Positions 36,572 through 45,637 of a DNA stretch of 64,000 nt are shown here, one piece after another. Source of the stretch: JBAWAP01 sp049589355 (GTDB lineage Bacteria; Chloroflexota; Anaerolineae; VGOG01); contig JBAWAP010000384.1 of the NCBI GenBank assembly GCA_049589355.1, positions 17,716 to 81,715 of the forward strand, written 5' to 3'. The notes under the pieces were generated by a model. It made no database searches and was not told the origin of the DNA. It worked only from the letters and a program-made list of their open reading frames with translations. The translations under genes were made by a program, and so were the position numbers. Within the stretch, counting starts at the first letter, position 1, and each line of letters begins with the position of its first letter.

Positions 36572-36856
36572 CTATCCCCCTTCGATCAGCTTGTCGAACT
36601 CCTCCACGGTCACGGCTGGCGCTGTCGTGAATGAGATCCCCAGCAGCTTGGTCAGCTCAACAGAGGCCTTCATCGCCTCCTTCACGCCCGGGAAGTCCAC
36701 AATGAGAACCAGGTCTGTTTCCCCGAGCAGAGCGTACCCAGCTTTGATCTCTCCGCCACAGTCCCCAACGATAGCGGTGGCGTTCTTTGTCCGTTCGGCG
36801 CTGATCTCCTTCAACGCGTCGATCGAATACTTGCCAAACATGAAAAACGTAGGCAT
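36572..36856 (-). CDS. GYD domain protein
   Basis: This 94-residue protein matches the GYD fold: PTFFMFGKYSIDALKEISAE, then GGEIKAGYALLGETDLVLIV with the G-x-Y-x-x-x-G-x-x-D core and DFPGVKEAMKASVEL. It ends EEFDKLIEGG. GYD proteins are small alpha/beta-barrel-like proteins of unknown function. Upstream lies the last attC site of the integron, so this gene marks the chromosomal side. Confidence 0.85.
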   Translation of the reverse strand: MPTFFMFGKYSIDALKEISAERTKNATAIVGDCGGEIKAGYALLGETDLVLIVDFPGVKEAMKASVELTKLLGISFTTAPAVTVEEFDKLIEGG

Positions 36857-36970
36857 GTCACTCCCTCCTTTCCGTATGTGCGCTGTTTGTCGCCCTACAT
36901 GACAGCTCTTTGGGATTTCCCGTGGTGAGACCTAATTTGAAGAACGATCAAGCCTCCTAAACCTAGCGCC

Positions 36971-37101
36971 GCCCAACGCCCGGCATCACCCGCTCGGCGC
37001 GACAGTCGAGAAAAGACACACCGGAGACCGATAGCCTGCTGGCTTTGGGCGCCCGTTGGTAAGGCGCGGAGCGCCGAGTCGGGTGCAAGTCGTGGTTGGG
37101 C
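36971..37101 (-). other. attC-like recombination site 5 (end of integron array)
   Basis: In cassette orientation (minus) the site opens with GCCCAAC and closes with GTTGGGC, matching RYYYAAC and GTTRRRY. The flanks pair imperfectly (CCGCCCAAC...CACCCG...CTCGGCGC with its complement) with unpaired bases, as expected of a folded attC bottom strand. Length 131 bases. The 336 bases between the GYD gene and the GH130 gene hold nothing else recognisable. Confidence 0.65.
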
Positions 37102-37192
37102 GGCCTTTTGGGTCTTGTGTGGGAATTACACGGTTTCCTTCCTGCTGTTCATCACCACCCAGCCGAGCACGGCGAGGCGAAGCAAGGGTTCT

Positions 37193-38134
37193 TTATCTGT
37201 GTTGTTCAAGCCATTCCAGAATGGCGCGAACACTGCCGCTGGCCAGGGCAATGCTCGTATCCGCCGCGCCATAATACAGGTGGATCGTGTCGCCATCAGG
37301 AGCAATTGTGTAGCCGCAAGGAAAGACGACGTTGTCCACATCCCCGAGCCGCTCATAGGGTTCTTCCGGGCCAAAGATCCACTCGTTGCTGCGTTTTAGG
37401 CAACGCTCCGGTGTGTGCAAATCAAACAGCGCTAGTCCCTGCCGGTAAATGGAGCCGGCTGCGTTTTGTCGCACTCCGTGGTAGATCACCAGCCAACCTT
37501 GCGGAGTTTCGATGGGCGGGGGCGAGAGTCCAATTTTGTTCGCGTCCCACCACCCACCCAGTCGGGCTTCCAGCATCAACTTGGGACTGCCCCAGTGGCG
37601 CAAGTTGGAGGAGTAAGAGATCCACATATGCGCGCCGCGCGAACTGACCGGGCGGTGGATCAAAGCCCAATTTCCGTCAATCCGATGAGGCAGGAGAGCT
37701 GCGTCTTTATCTTCCGGCTGCATGATCAAACCATAGCGCTCGAACTGGTGGAAATCTTCCGTGAGCGCCAGGGCCACGCCTGGGCCGTCGCGCGTGTAGG
37801 CGGTGTAAACGACGGCATACTGGCTTAATTCGGGGACGTAGGTGATACGTGGGTCTTCAATGCCCCACAATTCTTCCGGGAAGCGCTCAGGATCTGCCGG
37901 TAAGGTGGGCCGGGAATCGATCTTCCAGTCGTCCACACCATTGGCAGAGCGGGCAGCGCATAGGTGGGAATGCCCGCGTCGGTCTTCCACACGGCACAAG
38001 AGCAGGGTGGTTCCATCGGCCAATAATGTCGCGCCAGGGTTGAACACGCTACTCACCGGATAAGGCCAACCAGCGGCGGTCAGGATAGGGTTGAGTTTGT
38101 GGCGAAGAAAGAGTTCGCGACGTTGATCGCTCAT
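37193..38134 (-). CDS. glycoside hydrolase family 130 protein (mannoside phosphorylase-like)
   Basis: This 313-residue five-bladed beta-propeller protein has the GH130 signatures NPILTAAGWPYPVSSVFNPG, LLLCRVEDRRGHSHL, GIEDPRITYV (catalytic Asp region), HRPVSSRGAHMWISYS and GWLVIYHGVR, ending YYGAADTSIALASG. GH130 enzymes phosphorolyse or hydrolyse beta-mannosides. Its ATG overlaps the stop of the glycosyltransferase gene (ATGA). The pair is possibly a two-gene integron cassette or a conserved operon adjacent to it. Confidence 0.88.
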   Translation of the reverse strand: MSDQRRELFLRHKLNPILTAAGWPYPVSSVFNPGATLLADGTTLLLCRVEDRRGHSHLCAARSANGVDDWKIDSRPTLPADPERFPEELWGIEDPRITYVPELSQYAVVYTAYTRDGPGVALALTEDFHQFERYGLIMQPEDKDAALLPHRIDGNWALIHRPVSSRGAHMWISYSSNLRHWGSPKLMLEARLGGWWDANKIGLSPPPIETPQGWLVIYHGVRQNAAGSIYRQGLALFDLHTPERCLKRSNEWIFGPEEPYERLGDVDNVVFPCGYTIAPDGDTIHLYYGAADTSIALASGSVRAILEWLEQHR

Positions 38135-40413
38135 CGTGATCCTACCTCAGCAGATAGAAGGGGATTTTCAGCCAGCCGCAGTTCCAGCAAGGCTTGGAGA
38201 AAGGCCAGCGTCGACTCCGCGCCCTGATTCTCGTTAGGGCGGTCAGGATGCAAACCGTCCCGGCAGCCCCCCGTAGTCGGGTCGTAAACCGGGAGGTTCA
38301 GGTCGTTGCGCCCGAGGAACCACTCGAAGGCGCGGCGGGCTTCCTTACGCCAGCGCTTATCGCCCGTGATCCGGTAGGCTTCGAGACAGGCAGAGACCAT
38401 CGCTTGCGCCTCCACCGGCTGTTGATCGAACCGGGCCCGCTCACCATTTCGTTGATAAAAGCCGTTGGATCCGATAGGCACAAAATGCCCCGCGTCCGCG
38501 CGCTGCAGGTCGGCCAGCCAACAGAGCGCCTCTAGTCCGGCTTCGGTCATGGTGGCATTCGGTATCGATTGGCCACACGTGAGCAACGCATGCGGTAGCG
38601 CGGCGTTGCAATAGGTCAGCCGGTCTTCATACCAGCGCCATTCATCCGAGCGGTGGCTTTGATACAACGTCAGCAGCCGCCCGGACAATTCCTCCCGGAC
38701 TTGGCTAGCCCTGCGGTCACCGGCAAAGCGTTGCAGGTATTCGTGGATGCCGATCAGCGCGAAAGCCCAGGCGCGTGGGCTGGTCGTGTTGACAATAGCG
38801 GGCAAGGCCTGCTCGAAAACCCGGCCAGCCATACTTTGCAGGGCCGGCGTGTTCGAGCGGCCCAACACGGTGCCCAACGCCCACAACGTGCGGCCATGGC
38901 TGTCGTCGGAACCGCCAACTTCCAGCCAGTGGCGCTGGTAATCCATAGAGTTACGGAAGCGTCCGGTTTCAGTATTGAAGGCATACCAGATAAAAGCAAG
39001 ATAGCGGGATGCCAGATCGAGAGCCTCTTTGTTGCCGAGCGACTCGAGGAGCGCGCTCACCATGAGCGCGCGGGCATTGTCGTCGGTGGTGTAACCTTCG
39101 CGATAGTTGGGGATCGCGAAAATGGCGTGTTGCAGTATGCCGGTCTCGTCTGTCATATGGTGCAAGTGGTCCAGTTTGAGAGGCGGCAATTCGCCCGGAC
39201 GTTTGTCTAATGGTTTAACTGCGAAGTCCGGATGAGCAAAATGACGGCGCTCCGCTCGAGCGCGTTTGAAACTCTCCATATAGCGGCTCGCTACCTGCGG
39301 CCAGATCATCTCTCGCCCAAACACATAGGCCCGCTTGCGCATGGCGTGGCGCTGGGCATCGTTGTCTAAAAGGTTAATCACCTGATCGGCCAGCGCCACC
39401 GGATCCCGGAACGGCACCAGCGCTCCCCGTCCTTCGGCTAGCATCTCTTCCGCATACCAATATGGTGTTGAAATGACCGCCTTGCCTGCCCCTACAGTGT
39501 AAGCGAGCGTACCCGAGACGATCTGCGCCGCGTTGAGATACGGTGTGATGTAAATGTCCGCCGCGCTGATGAACTGAACGAGCTCTTCCAAACTAACAAA
39601 GCGGTTATAGAAAATCACCTGACCTTCTACGCCTTTCTCCTGAGCCAGCCATTGCAGGGACAGCCGGTACGTTTCGCCTTCATTCCGGACTACGTGGGGG
39701 TGGGTCGCGCCGAGGATGATGTACACCACGTTTGGGTGTCGGGCTAAAATAGCGGGCAGGGCGGCGATGACATTTTCGATCCCTTTGTTCGCCGAGAGCA
39801 AGCCGAAGCTAAGTAAGACGATTTTGCCCTCGACTCCAAACAGGTCTTTGTGAAAACTCGGGTCTACAAAGGGCACATCAGGGATGCCGTGGGGGATCAG
39901 ATCAATCTTCTCCGGCAGCACACCATAGACCTCGTGCAAGAATTTCGCGCCGCGCTCACTCATGACGACCAACCGATCGGATAGGGCCGCCACCTCTTCC
40001 AGCACCCGGCGCTGGTCGGGGTCGGGGTCGCGCAGAATGGTGTGCAGGGTGGTGACGATGGGCATGCGCAATTCACGTAAGAGGGCCAGGATGTGACTGC
40101 CCGCCCGCCCGCCGAAGATGCCATACTCGTGTTGCAGGCACACCAGGTCAACGTTGTTGATATTCAAAAAGTCGGCGGCGCGGCGATAAGAATCAATATC
40201 CTTCTCGGTGAGTTCAAACCGAACGCGGGGCGGATAGGCGTAGCCGGCCTCGGTGTCATTGACGGGCAGGGCGAGGCAGGTTGTGTCGCCGTATTCGGCG
40301 GCGACGGCCTCACACAGGTCGGTAGTGAACGTGGCGATGCCGCACTGGCGCGGCGAGTAGTTGCCGATGAAGCCAATGCGGTTGATGGTTGAAGCGCTTG
40401 AGCTATGCTCCAT
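38131..40413 (-). CDS. GT4 glycosyltransferase with C-terminal alpha/alpha-toroid domain
   Basis: Residues 1-390 are a GT-B glycosyltransferase (IGFIGNYSPRQCGIATFTTD, VCLQHEYGIFGGRAGSHILA, LLSFGLLSANKGIENVI, and a PYLNAAQIVSGTLAYTVGAG donor block). Residues 420-760 form a second, helical (GH-like toroid) region starting LDHLHHMTDETGILQHAIFA. The ATG at 40413 is preferred over 40440 because an AAGAG site then lies 9 bases upstream. It is coupled to the GH130 gene, so both probably act on the same mannose-type glycan or storage sugar. Confidence 0.85.
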   Translation of the reverse strand: MEHSSSASTINRIGFIGNYSPRQCGIATFTTDLCEAVAAEYGDTTCLALPVNDTEAGYAYPPRVRFELTEKDIDSYRRAADFLNINNVDLVCLQHEYGIFGGRAGSHILALLRELRMPIVTTLHTILRDPDPDQRRVLEEVAALSDRLVVMSERGAKFLHEVYGVLPEKIDLIPHGIPDVPFVDPSFHKDLFGVEGKIVLLSFGLLSANKGIENVIAALPAILARHPNVVYIILGATHPHVVRNEGETYRLSLQWLAQEKGVEGQVIFYNRFVSLEELVQFISAADIYITPYLNAAQIVSGTLAYTVGAGKAVISTPYWYAEEMLAEGRGALVPFRDPVALADQVINLLDNDAQRHAMRKRAYVFGREMIWPQVASRYMESFKRARAERRHFAHPDFAVKPLDKRPGELPPLKLDHLHHMTDETGILQHAIFAIPNYREGYTTDDNARALMVSALLESLGNKEALDLASRYLAFIWYAFNTETGRFRNSMDYQRHWLEVGGSDDSHGRTLWALGTVLGRSNTPALQSMAGRVFEQALPAIVNTTSPRAWAFALIGIHEYLQRFAGDRRASQVREELSGRLLTLYQSHRSDEWRWYEDRLTYCNAALPHALLTCGQSIPNATMTEAGLEALCWLADLQRADAGHFVPIGSNGFYQRNGERARFDQQPVEAQAMVSACLEAYRITGDKRWRKEARRAFEWFLGRNDLNLPVYDPTTGGCRDGLHPDRPNENQGAESTLAFLQALLELRLAENPLLSAEVGSR

Positions 40414-40691
40414 GACGAACATCTCTTTTCTAGCAACCACCCTCTTTTTTCGTTGCCTCTTGGCTCATTAACGCAAAGAGGCGGTTGCCCTAGTGACAGC
40501 CTCTGCCATACCCAGAAAAGATTGGGGCCGAGTGTTTTCTGTGTGGAAGGTGAGCCGGCAATGATTACATCGTCAATCATTATACCAGACGGTTAGGGTT
40601 AATCTTAATCTGCTCTCCTTGCTCAAGTTGCTGAGATAGATTCAATCAGTAAACGACATTGTCTGAGATGTTGCCATTGTGCGAAGTGCCC

Positions 40692-40799
40692 GCCCAACGA
40701 TCAAGCTGAGCCACGCCGGGCCGAGGACTCGGGACAACCCGCGACTTCTCGGCAAACTGAAGACGCCAACCGGCGTTGGCTCCAGCGATTTTGTTAGGC
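40692..40799 (-). other. attC recombination site 4
   Basis: In cassette orientation the site opens GCCTAAC and closes GTTGGGC. Inner boxes GAGCCACGCCGG and CCGGCGTTGGCTC pair with one extrahelical base, the hallmark of attC. Length 108 bases. The stop codon of the PH-domain gene falls in its first bases, as in compact gene cassettes. Confidence 0.85.
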
Positions 40800-41264
40800 G
40801 TCATGTGTCGGAACAAGCTCATGGACGAACTCCTCTGGTGAAGATGGTGACACGACCACGGTGCGTCCTGTGTATCGCAAAACCACAGTTCGGCGCAGGT
40901 CAGTAACAAAGGCTCGGTAAACGCCCAAAAGCTTGCTCCAGTAAAACCCTGTAATAGAAAAGAATCCGCCGTTGCCACAACGGATGCTCCAACGCATCAC
41001 TCGCGGCTGAAACTGCGCAGACTGCAAGCCGGCAAGTGGCAGCCGCGTTGCCCAGAACAAACGATGAATCAAGATGGCATCGGGAGTGACCGTGTATCCA
41101 CGAATGGTGAAGAGCGCGCAACCGAGAATCAATGCCAGCAACAGCAGTCCGAACAACGTGTGGCTCTGCATAAATGCTTCATATGCGATGCCCAGGCACA
41201 AGACCGTGAGCAGTGATGATACAACGATGAGCGGAATACCCCAGTGTGCTTTGTAGTGTTTCAT
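40794..41264 (-). CDS. membrane protein with bacterial PH-like domain (integron cassette)
   Basis: This 156-residue protein starts MKHYKAHWGIPLIVVSSLLT. Two membrane helices (residues 9-30 and 36-55) are followed by a small PH-like domain (VTPDAILIHRLFWATRLPLA, then a TVVLRYTGRTVVVSP strand pair). The start chosen is 24 bases inside the cassette after attC 3. The longer frame reads through attC and is rejected. Function unknown, typical of integron cassette products. Confidence 0.75.
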   Translation of the reverse strand: MKHYKAHWGIPLIVVSSLLTVLCLGIAYEAFMQSHTLFGLLLLALILGCALFTIRGYTVTPDAILIHRLFWATRLPLAGLQSAQFQPRVMRWSIRCGNGGFFSITGFYWSKLLGVYRAFVTDLRRTVVLRYTGRTVVVSPSSPEEFVHELVPTHDA

Positions 41265-41287
41265 AATTGTGTGGTGTGTTGAATGAC

Positions 41288-41386
41288 GCCTAACGGCCTC
41301 GAGCTGAGCCGCCCGGCCAGCCAAGGCTAGTATCGCGCGAGAGCCAAGACCTGGCTGGCCGGGTCGGCTCCAGCGAGTTGTTAGGC
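41288..41386 (-). other. attC recombination site 3
   Basis: Both ends carry the core (GCCTAAC and GTTAGGC in cassette orientation). The arms CTCGAGCTGAGCCGCCCGG and its near-complement around 41355-41375 pair over about 24 bases with bulged positions. Length 99 bases. This is the clearest attC in the window. Confidence 0.9.
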
Positions 41387-41433
41387 AGACTTCTGCCCAT
41401 GATCATGGTCCCCGACTTAAAATAATCCCCGCC

Positions 41434-42615
41434 CTAATCGGGAGAGTCAATTTGATTTCGAATTGCTTCAGCAGTTAAGAAAGCGGCGTTCCATCCACCG
41501 AGGCTGGTTTCGCGCAACTCTGACGCGATGCTTGTCTTATCCAATCCATGGGTCATGAGATTCTTTGTCAGACCAAATCCAATCCTACGACCGGGGTCTG
41601 CGAATCCCAATGATCCTCCTGCGCCTGTATGACCAAATTCATTACCCGATGTACCCATAGGTATGATCCCACCCCGGCTGACGTCACCTCCAAGAAAATA
41701 GCCAAGTGCCTTACGAACCCTATAACCAAGCACCTCATCGCGAGCATCGGTCTGTAGGGTTCGAATTACATCGACCTGCTCGGATGAGAGGATTCGAACT
41801 CCGTCAAGCTCTCCGTGGGACGCCAACATCGCGAAGTGACGGGCAATAGCGCGCGCATTCATAATGCCCCCCGCTGCGGGAATTGAGGCTCGGCGCACGT
41901 CGGGCCGATTGAGGACCTCAACGTTGGACACATGGGCTGGTATCGCCCTTGAAAGGAGTTCGGTCGGCTCAGATGTCACCCCCTCGGGTAGCGGTTCTCG
42001 AGAAAGCGGTGCAATGCGGGTTTCAACATCATCAGGAATGCCTAGGTAGAAGTCTTCAATACCCAAAGGATGACAGAGTTCTTCTTGAGCAAACTGCGCA
42101 ATAGATCGGCCATCGATCCGGCGAATTAGCTCACCCACAATCCAACCGAAAGTGAAAGCGTGATATCCCGTCTTAGTACCAGGTGCCCATAATGGCTCAA
42201 GCTTAGCTATGGCTGTACACATGGCCCCCCAGTCGGTCATCATCTCAGGTGTCACACCTTTCGGCATTTGTGGTATGCCTGCCGTATGAGTCAGTACATG
42301 GCGAACTGTGATCGCATCTTTTCCATTCGCGGAGAATCCAGGCCAATAGATCGCAATTGGCTGGTCGTAGTCGATAGATCCACGATCAGCCAAAATATGA
42401 AGACAGGTTGAGGCAAAACCTTTGGTAACTGACCAGGAGGTGAAGAGTGTATTCCCGTCAATAGGCTGTCCGGTAGTTACGTCAGCAATCCCAGACCAAG
42501 CATCTACAACGAGTTCACCGTTTATGTACGCTGCTACTTGCAAACCAAGCTCTTTACCTGTGGTGACCAAATCAATAAGAATACCCTGCACTTGTTCATT
42601 CAAATCGTTCTGCAT
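41434..42615 (-). CDS. serine hydrolase, class C beta-lactamase/EstB-like (integron cassette)
   Basis: This 393-residue protein has the serine nucleophile motif SVTK near residue 62, the general base Tyr in GYHAFTFG near residue 150, HTAGIPQMP, and a late FGHTGAGGSLGFADP (HxG motif). This is the layout of EstB-type esterases and beta-lactamase-like proteins. There is no signal peptide, so it is probably a cytoplasmic esterase or amidase. It forms a single-gene cassette between attC 2 and attC 3. Confidence 0.88.
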   Translation of the reverse strand: MQNDLNEQVQGILIDLVTTGKELGLQVAAYINGELVVDAWSGIADVTTGQPIDGNTLFTSWSVTKGFASTCLHILADRGSIDYDQPIAIYWPGFSANGKDAITVRHVLTHTAGIPQMPKGVTPEMMTDWGAMCTAIAKLEPLWAPGTKTGYHAFTFGWIVGELIRRIDGRSIAQFAQEELCHPLGIEDFYLGIPDDVETRIAPLSREPLPEGVTSEPTELLSRAIPAHVSNVEVLNRPDVRRASIPAAGGIMNARAIARHFAMLASHGELDGVRILSSEQVDVIRTLQTDARDEVLGYRVRKALGYFLGGDVSRGGIIPMGTSGNEFGHTGAGGSLGFADPGRRIGFGLTKNLMTHGLDKTSIASELRETSLGGWNAAFLTAEAIRNQIDSPD

Positions 42616-42643
42616 AGCTGGACTGCTTCTTTCGTTTCAGTCT

Positions 42644-42798
42644 GCCTAACGGCGCGGACGCGCAGCGTCCGCGCTAACGGAATGGCTCAGCGGCAGCGGC
42701 GGGACAGGCAAGACGCCTTCTCGATTATCGCGTATTTCTGGCAAAACGCGCCTGCACGCGAGCGGCGCAGCCGCTGTCCGCTGGAGCCGGTGTTGGGT
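42644..42798 (-). other. attC recombination site 2 with a nested hairpin
   Basis: In cassette orientation it opens ACCCAAC and closes GTTAGGC. The main arms pair (GGCTCAGCGG, CAGCGGC with their complements). An extra perfect hairpin GCGGACGC-GCA-GCGTCCGC occupies 42655-42673 between two TAAC-type cores. The site is 155 bases long, longer than its neighbours. Confidence 0.75.
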
Positions 42799-42823
42799 GC
42801 GCATTTGGTTATTGAATACTGAC

Positions 42824-43825
42824 CTATGAGTTGGTTTCAGCATCTTCATCTTCCTTGTCCACAATTCCCATACGCTCAGTTCGAGCCAAAGCTTTTCGGA
42901 TTTCAACGTATTTCTGTGTGTCACCTTTTGCGCTTGCCAAAAGCAGAGTCATCATGGGGTTGCCCGACTTCTCTATTTCCTCAGCGTGCTTTAGAACAAA
43001 TTTGTCAAGTTCTTTATGCCAGCCTAGTTCTTGGAGTGCGCGAATCTGCCACCATAAATCGCCTTCATCAGCAGATTGTCTAAGGGCAAGAATAAACAGC
43101 TCATCCAAGAGACCTTCTTCTACAAACTCTTTCAAGTAGAAAGCGGCTGAAAAATACCGGTTATCTTGAAGCGACTTGTTAATGCCGAGAATATAATCCG
43201 ATATAGCTTCGCGAGTCTTGCCTAGACCCTTATAGAACCGCGCTCGTTGAAGCCAGTCCTTGTCTTGGGTGTATCTCATTACTTCACGTTCAATAACTTC
43301 GGCTGGTATAAGGTCGGGCTTGCCTTGCATACTTCTCAGGAAGCAGATTGTTTGGTCGTGGGGGTCTTGTTTAATTGCTAATTCAATATATTTATCCCGC
43401 AACTCGATATTGCCAATAGAATGATAGTGCATTGCCAATAATTCGTATTCTTGATTCTCTCGATAGATTTCTGCGACTGTAGTTACCAATTCGACATTAT
43501 AACTATCGTCGCCTTCAAGGACCTCATATTTTTTATAGTTTGCACGTTGTTGTGCTACAAGTCGAAGCCAATCATCGCGATAGAGGATGACTTGGTCTGC
43601 GTCAAGCTTCCTATCAAAGCCGCCACTAATTTGTGTTTCACGATGACAGTCAAAGCATAGGACAGCAAGATTTTTTAGGTCGTAGTTGCTTGGTTCTTCG
43701 TCGATGTGATGTATCTGAACGGGCTTGCCACGAACACGGCAGACACAGCATACGCGGTCCGAGAGAAACAAGACACGCGCCGCAATATCATCGGGTATTG
43801 GTTCTTTTATCTTCTTCTTCGCCAT
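42824..43825 (-). CDS. HNH endonuclease fused to a TPR-like region (integron cassette)
   Basis: The N-terminal 90 residues of this 333-residue protein form an HNH nuclease: CCVCRVRGKPVQIHHIDEEP and LAVLCFDCHRE, with paired Cys and the HH motif. The remainder is a chain of short helical hairpins (YRENQEYELLAMHYHSIGNI and on) like TPR repeats. The DNA is distinctly AT-rich compared with flanking chromosomal genes. HNH-TPR layouts suggest a nucleic-acid-cutting effector, perhaps in defence. A start at 43825 or at the TTG two codons earlier is possible. Confidence 0.8.
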   Translation of the reverse strand: MAKKKIKEPIPDDIAARVLFLSDRVCCVCRVRGKPVQIHHIDEEPSNYDLKNLAVLCFDCHRETQISGGFDRKLDADQVILYRDDWLRLVAQQRANYKKYEVLEGDDSYNVELVTTVAEIYRENQEYELLAMHYHSIGNIELRDKYIELAIKQDPHDQTICFLRSMQGKPDLIPAEVIEREVMRYTQDKDWLQRARFYKGLGKTREAISDYILGINKSLQDNRYFSAAFYLKEFVEEGLLDELFILALRQSADEGDLWWQIRALQELGWHKELDKFVLKHAEEIEKSGNPMMTLLLASAKGDTQKYVEIRKALARTERMGIVDKEDEDAETNS

Positions 43826-43855
43826 ATGCAAAAGCTCAAATCGTTACAAATGGAA

Positions 43856-43960
43856 GCGCCCGACTGCGGCGAGGAACGCCTGCCTACCAAAACGTAACAC
43901 AGACGAAGAACGTTTGAAAAAAGCCGCGTGAGGGCGTCGGCTGCACGCAATGTTAGGCGC
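43856..43960 (-). other. attC-like site 1 (degenerate)
   Basis: In cassette orientation the site opens with GCCTAAC at 43952-43958. The opposite end reads GTCGGGC (43858-43864) instead of GTTRRRY. The GCGCC outer ends still pair, and part of the arms (TTGCG, CGGC) can pair. It separates the RT and HNH cassettes. The changed crossover triplet predicts poor recombination. Confidence 0.6.
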
Positions 43961-43987
43961 GGCACTGATGCGTAAAGATTTCCCGAT

Positions 43988-45571
43988 CTAGTAAAAGATA
44001 TCTTCAAACAACGGCGCAAAAACGTCCTCGTCCACCTCAATACCAGCAGGGACCGCTAATGGCAGTTTGTCAGAATCATAGAACCCAACCCTCTCTTTCT
44101 TCAAGAGTCGAAAATTGGGGTCACTTAAGACGTGATCAGTGTGAGTGCATGAGGGTAACCAACCTTTCACATTTGCTTCGTATGAGAGCAACCACTGTGA
44201 ATCATACAGGTTGGCTTCATCCATATAAGTTTCCCAGAGGGTTGTGTCTAGACCGGATGGTATCAGCCCTCGCTCATTAGCGTCTAACGTGAGCAGCGCC
44301 ACTATAGAATCATGCATCCTTGACAACGCGGCGGCAGCGGCGGGATCAATTGTAATCCCGAAGAAGATTGCGGCCCAAACAGACCAGGCAGCTTCGCCCC
44401 CATAATTCGAGGCGCACTGATGTACGATTTCACTATTTAGTACCTCGCCAACTGAAGCAACATCAATATCGAAGCCTAATTGATGATATTGAATCAACAA
44501 CTCCAGGACTTGGAAAAATGTTCCAGTCTCAACCATTAGGCATTGAAACAGGAAATGTTGAAGCAACGGCCAGTTGGCGCGGTCAATTGCCTCACTCTTA
44601 TCTTCTCTAGGAGAAAGCCGTGCGACAGCGTACTCGAGGACGTGGTCCTTGGAATGTTCGCGTGCGAGTTCAAAAGCCAGATCGAAATAGGTCATCAGGT
44701 CAGTGGCTTGTGCTTTAGGGGTGCTTCGGAATCGGAATGTTCGCAACTGGGGAACCCATCTGGCCACAATGCGAATCGGCAACTCGATTATCTCTGTCTT
44801 ATCCGAGTTTAGTTCGAGCTCATATTCCCGCAGTACTGCGCGAAGCGTAGATAGGGCAGACTCGGCTTCTGATCGCGATCGAAACCCAAACTCAAATTCG
44901 TCCACAAATCGAAAGCCCCTGATCTTTCCGAGTTGTTTTTCCAGTTCCTCGTCGGTTGCATTAAGGATTATCTCGGCTATCAAAAACGATGTATCGGGGC
45001 CAATCGGTATGCCTATGGTCTGATCATCCTGCCCGCGCCTGATCCACCGATCTAGCGAGTTGCCGATATGCTGATTACCACGATTGACCTTTGCAAAGTC
45101 TTTACCGTGAATTGCCCACGGAATGCTATGTGTATAAACCGACGGGTAGAATTTTGAGATATCGGCCTTGAGGATGAACTTTGAGGTAGATCTAGCCTGC
45201 AATCGCATCGCAGGTAAATCATCGTAAGTCACTATTGGTACAATAGCACGACTTGTAGGTTGCCCAATGGTGGGCTTGCTACAAGAGATTCTTGAACGGT
45301 TCGCAGCGCTGCTTAACTGAGGCCAGTTATTTACCACATCACAGCAAAGGTTGTGTTGAACTATTGGGTTGGGGATCGATAAAAACCTGCGATTAATGCC
45401 TACGCGCGCGAAACTATGGCGCACAGGCTTTGCCCGTTTGGGGTCGTTGAAGGTGTTTGGAAGATGTCCAGCATTTGCGGCCATTACTTGTGCGAATCGC
45501 TCAGTCGAGAACGGCGCTGGGAGTTTAGCAGGGAAGAAACCGCGAGATAATAGCAATGATAAGTCGGTCAT
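43988..45571 (-). CDS. reverse transcriptase of the UG/Abi (defence-associated) type, first integron cassette
   Basis: This 527-residue protein has RT motifs in order: FILKADISKFYPSVYTHSIP (motif A with catalytic Asp), GIPIGPDTSFLIAEIILNAT (motif B, G-x-P-x-G-P-x-x-S as in UG/Abi RTs rather than group II introns), and FRFVDEFEFGF (motif C, normally xxDD). Motif C here reads V-D-E. The C-terminal 230 residues are helical, as in Abi-type RTs. There is no maturase or endonuclease domain. It lies next to attI, the position most strongly transcribed from Pc. No good Shine-Dalgarno site is seen before the ATG. Confidence 0.82.
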   Translation of the reverse strand: MTDLSLLLSRGFFPAKLPAPFSTERFAQVMAANAGHLPNTFNDPKRAKPVRHSFARVGINRRFLSIPNPIVQHNLCCDVVNNWPQLSSAANRSRISCSKPTIGQPTSRAIVPIVTYDDLPAMRLQARSTSKFILKADISKFYPSVYTHSIPWAIHGKDFAKVNRGNQHIGNSLDRWIRRGQDDQTIGIPIGPDTSFLIAEIILNATDEELEKQLGKIRGFRFVDEFEFGFRSRSEAESALSTLRAVLREYELELNSDKTEIIELPIRIVARWVPQLRTFRFRSTPKAQATDLMTYFDLAFELAREHSKDHVLEYAVARLSPREDKSEAIDRANWPLLQHFLFQCLMVETGTFFQVLELLIQYHQLGFDIDVASVGEVLNSEIVHQCASNYGGEAAWSVWAAIFFGITIDPAAAAALSRMHDSIVALLTLDANERGLIPSGLDTTLWETYMDEANLYDSQWLLSYEANVKGWLPSCTHTDHVLSDPNFRLLKKERVGFYDSDKLPLAVPAGIEVDEDVFAPLFEDIFY

Positions 45572-45637
45572 GTCATTTGATAGGTGAATCTACCTCCAAG
45601 TCTAATGCTCAATCAATCTTCAGTTTCGATTTGAAGC

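Noticed and set aside
36971..37101. attC 5 as a simple transcription terminator
   Set aside because: No T-run follows, and both ends match RYYYAAC/GTTRRRY with bulged arms as in the other four sites.
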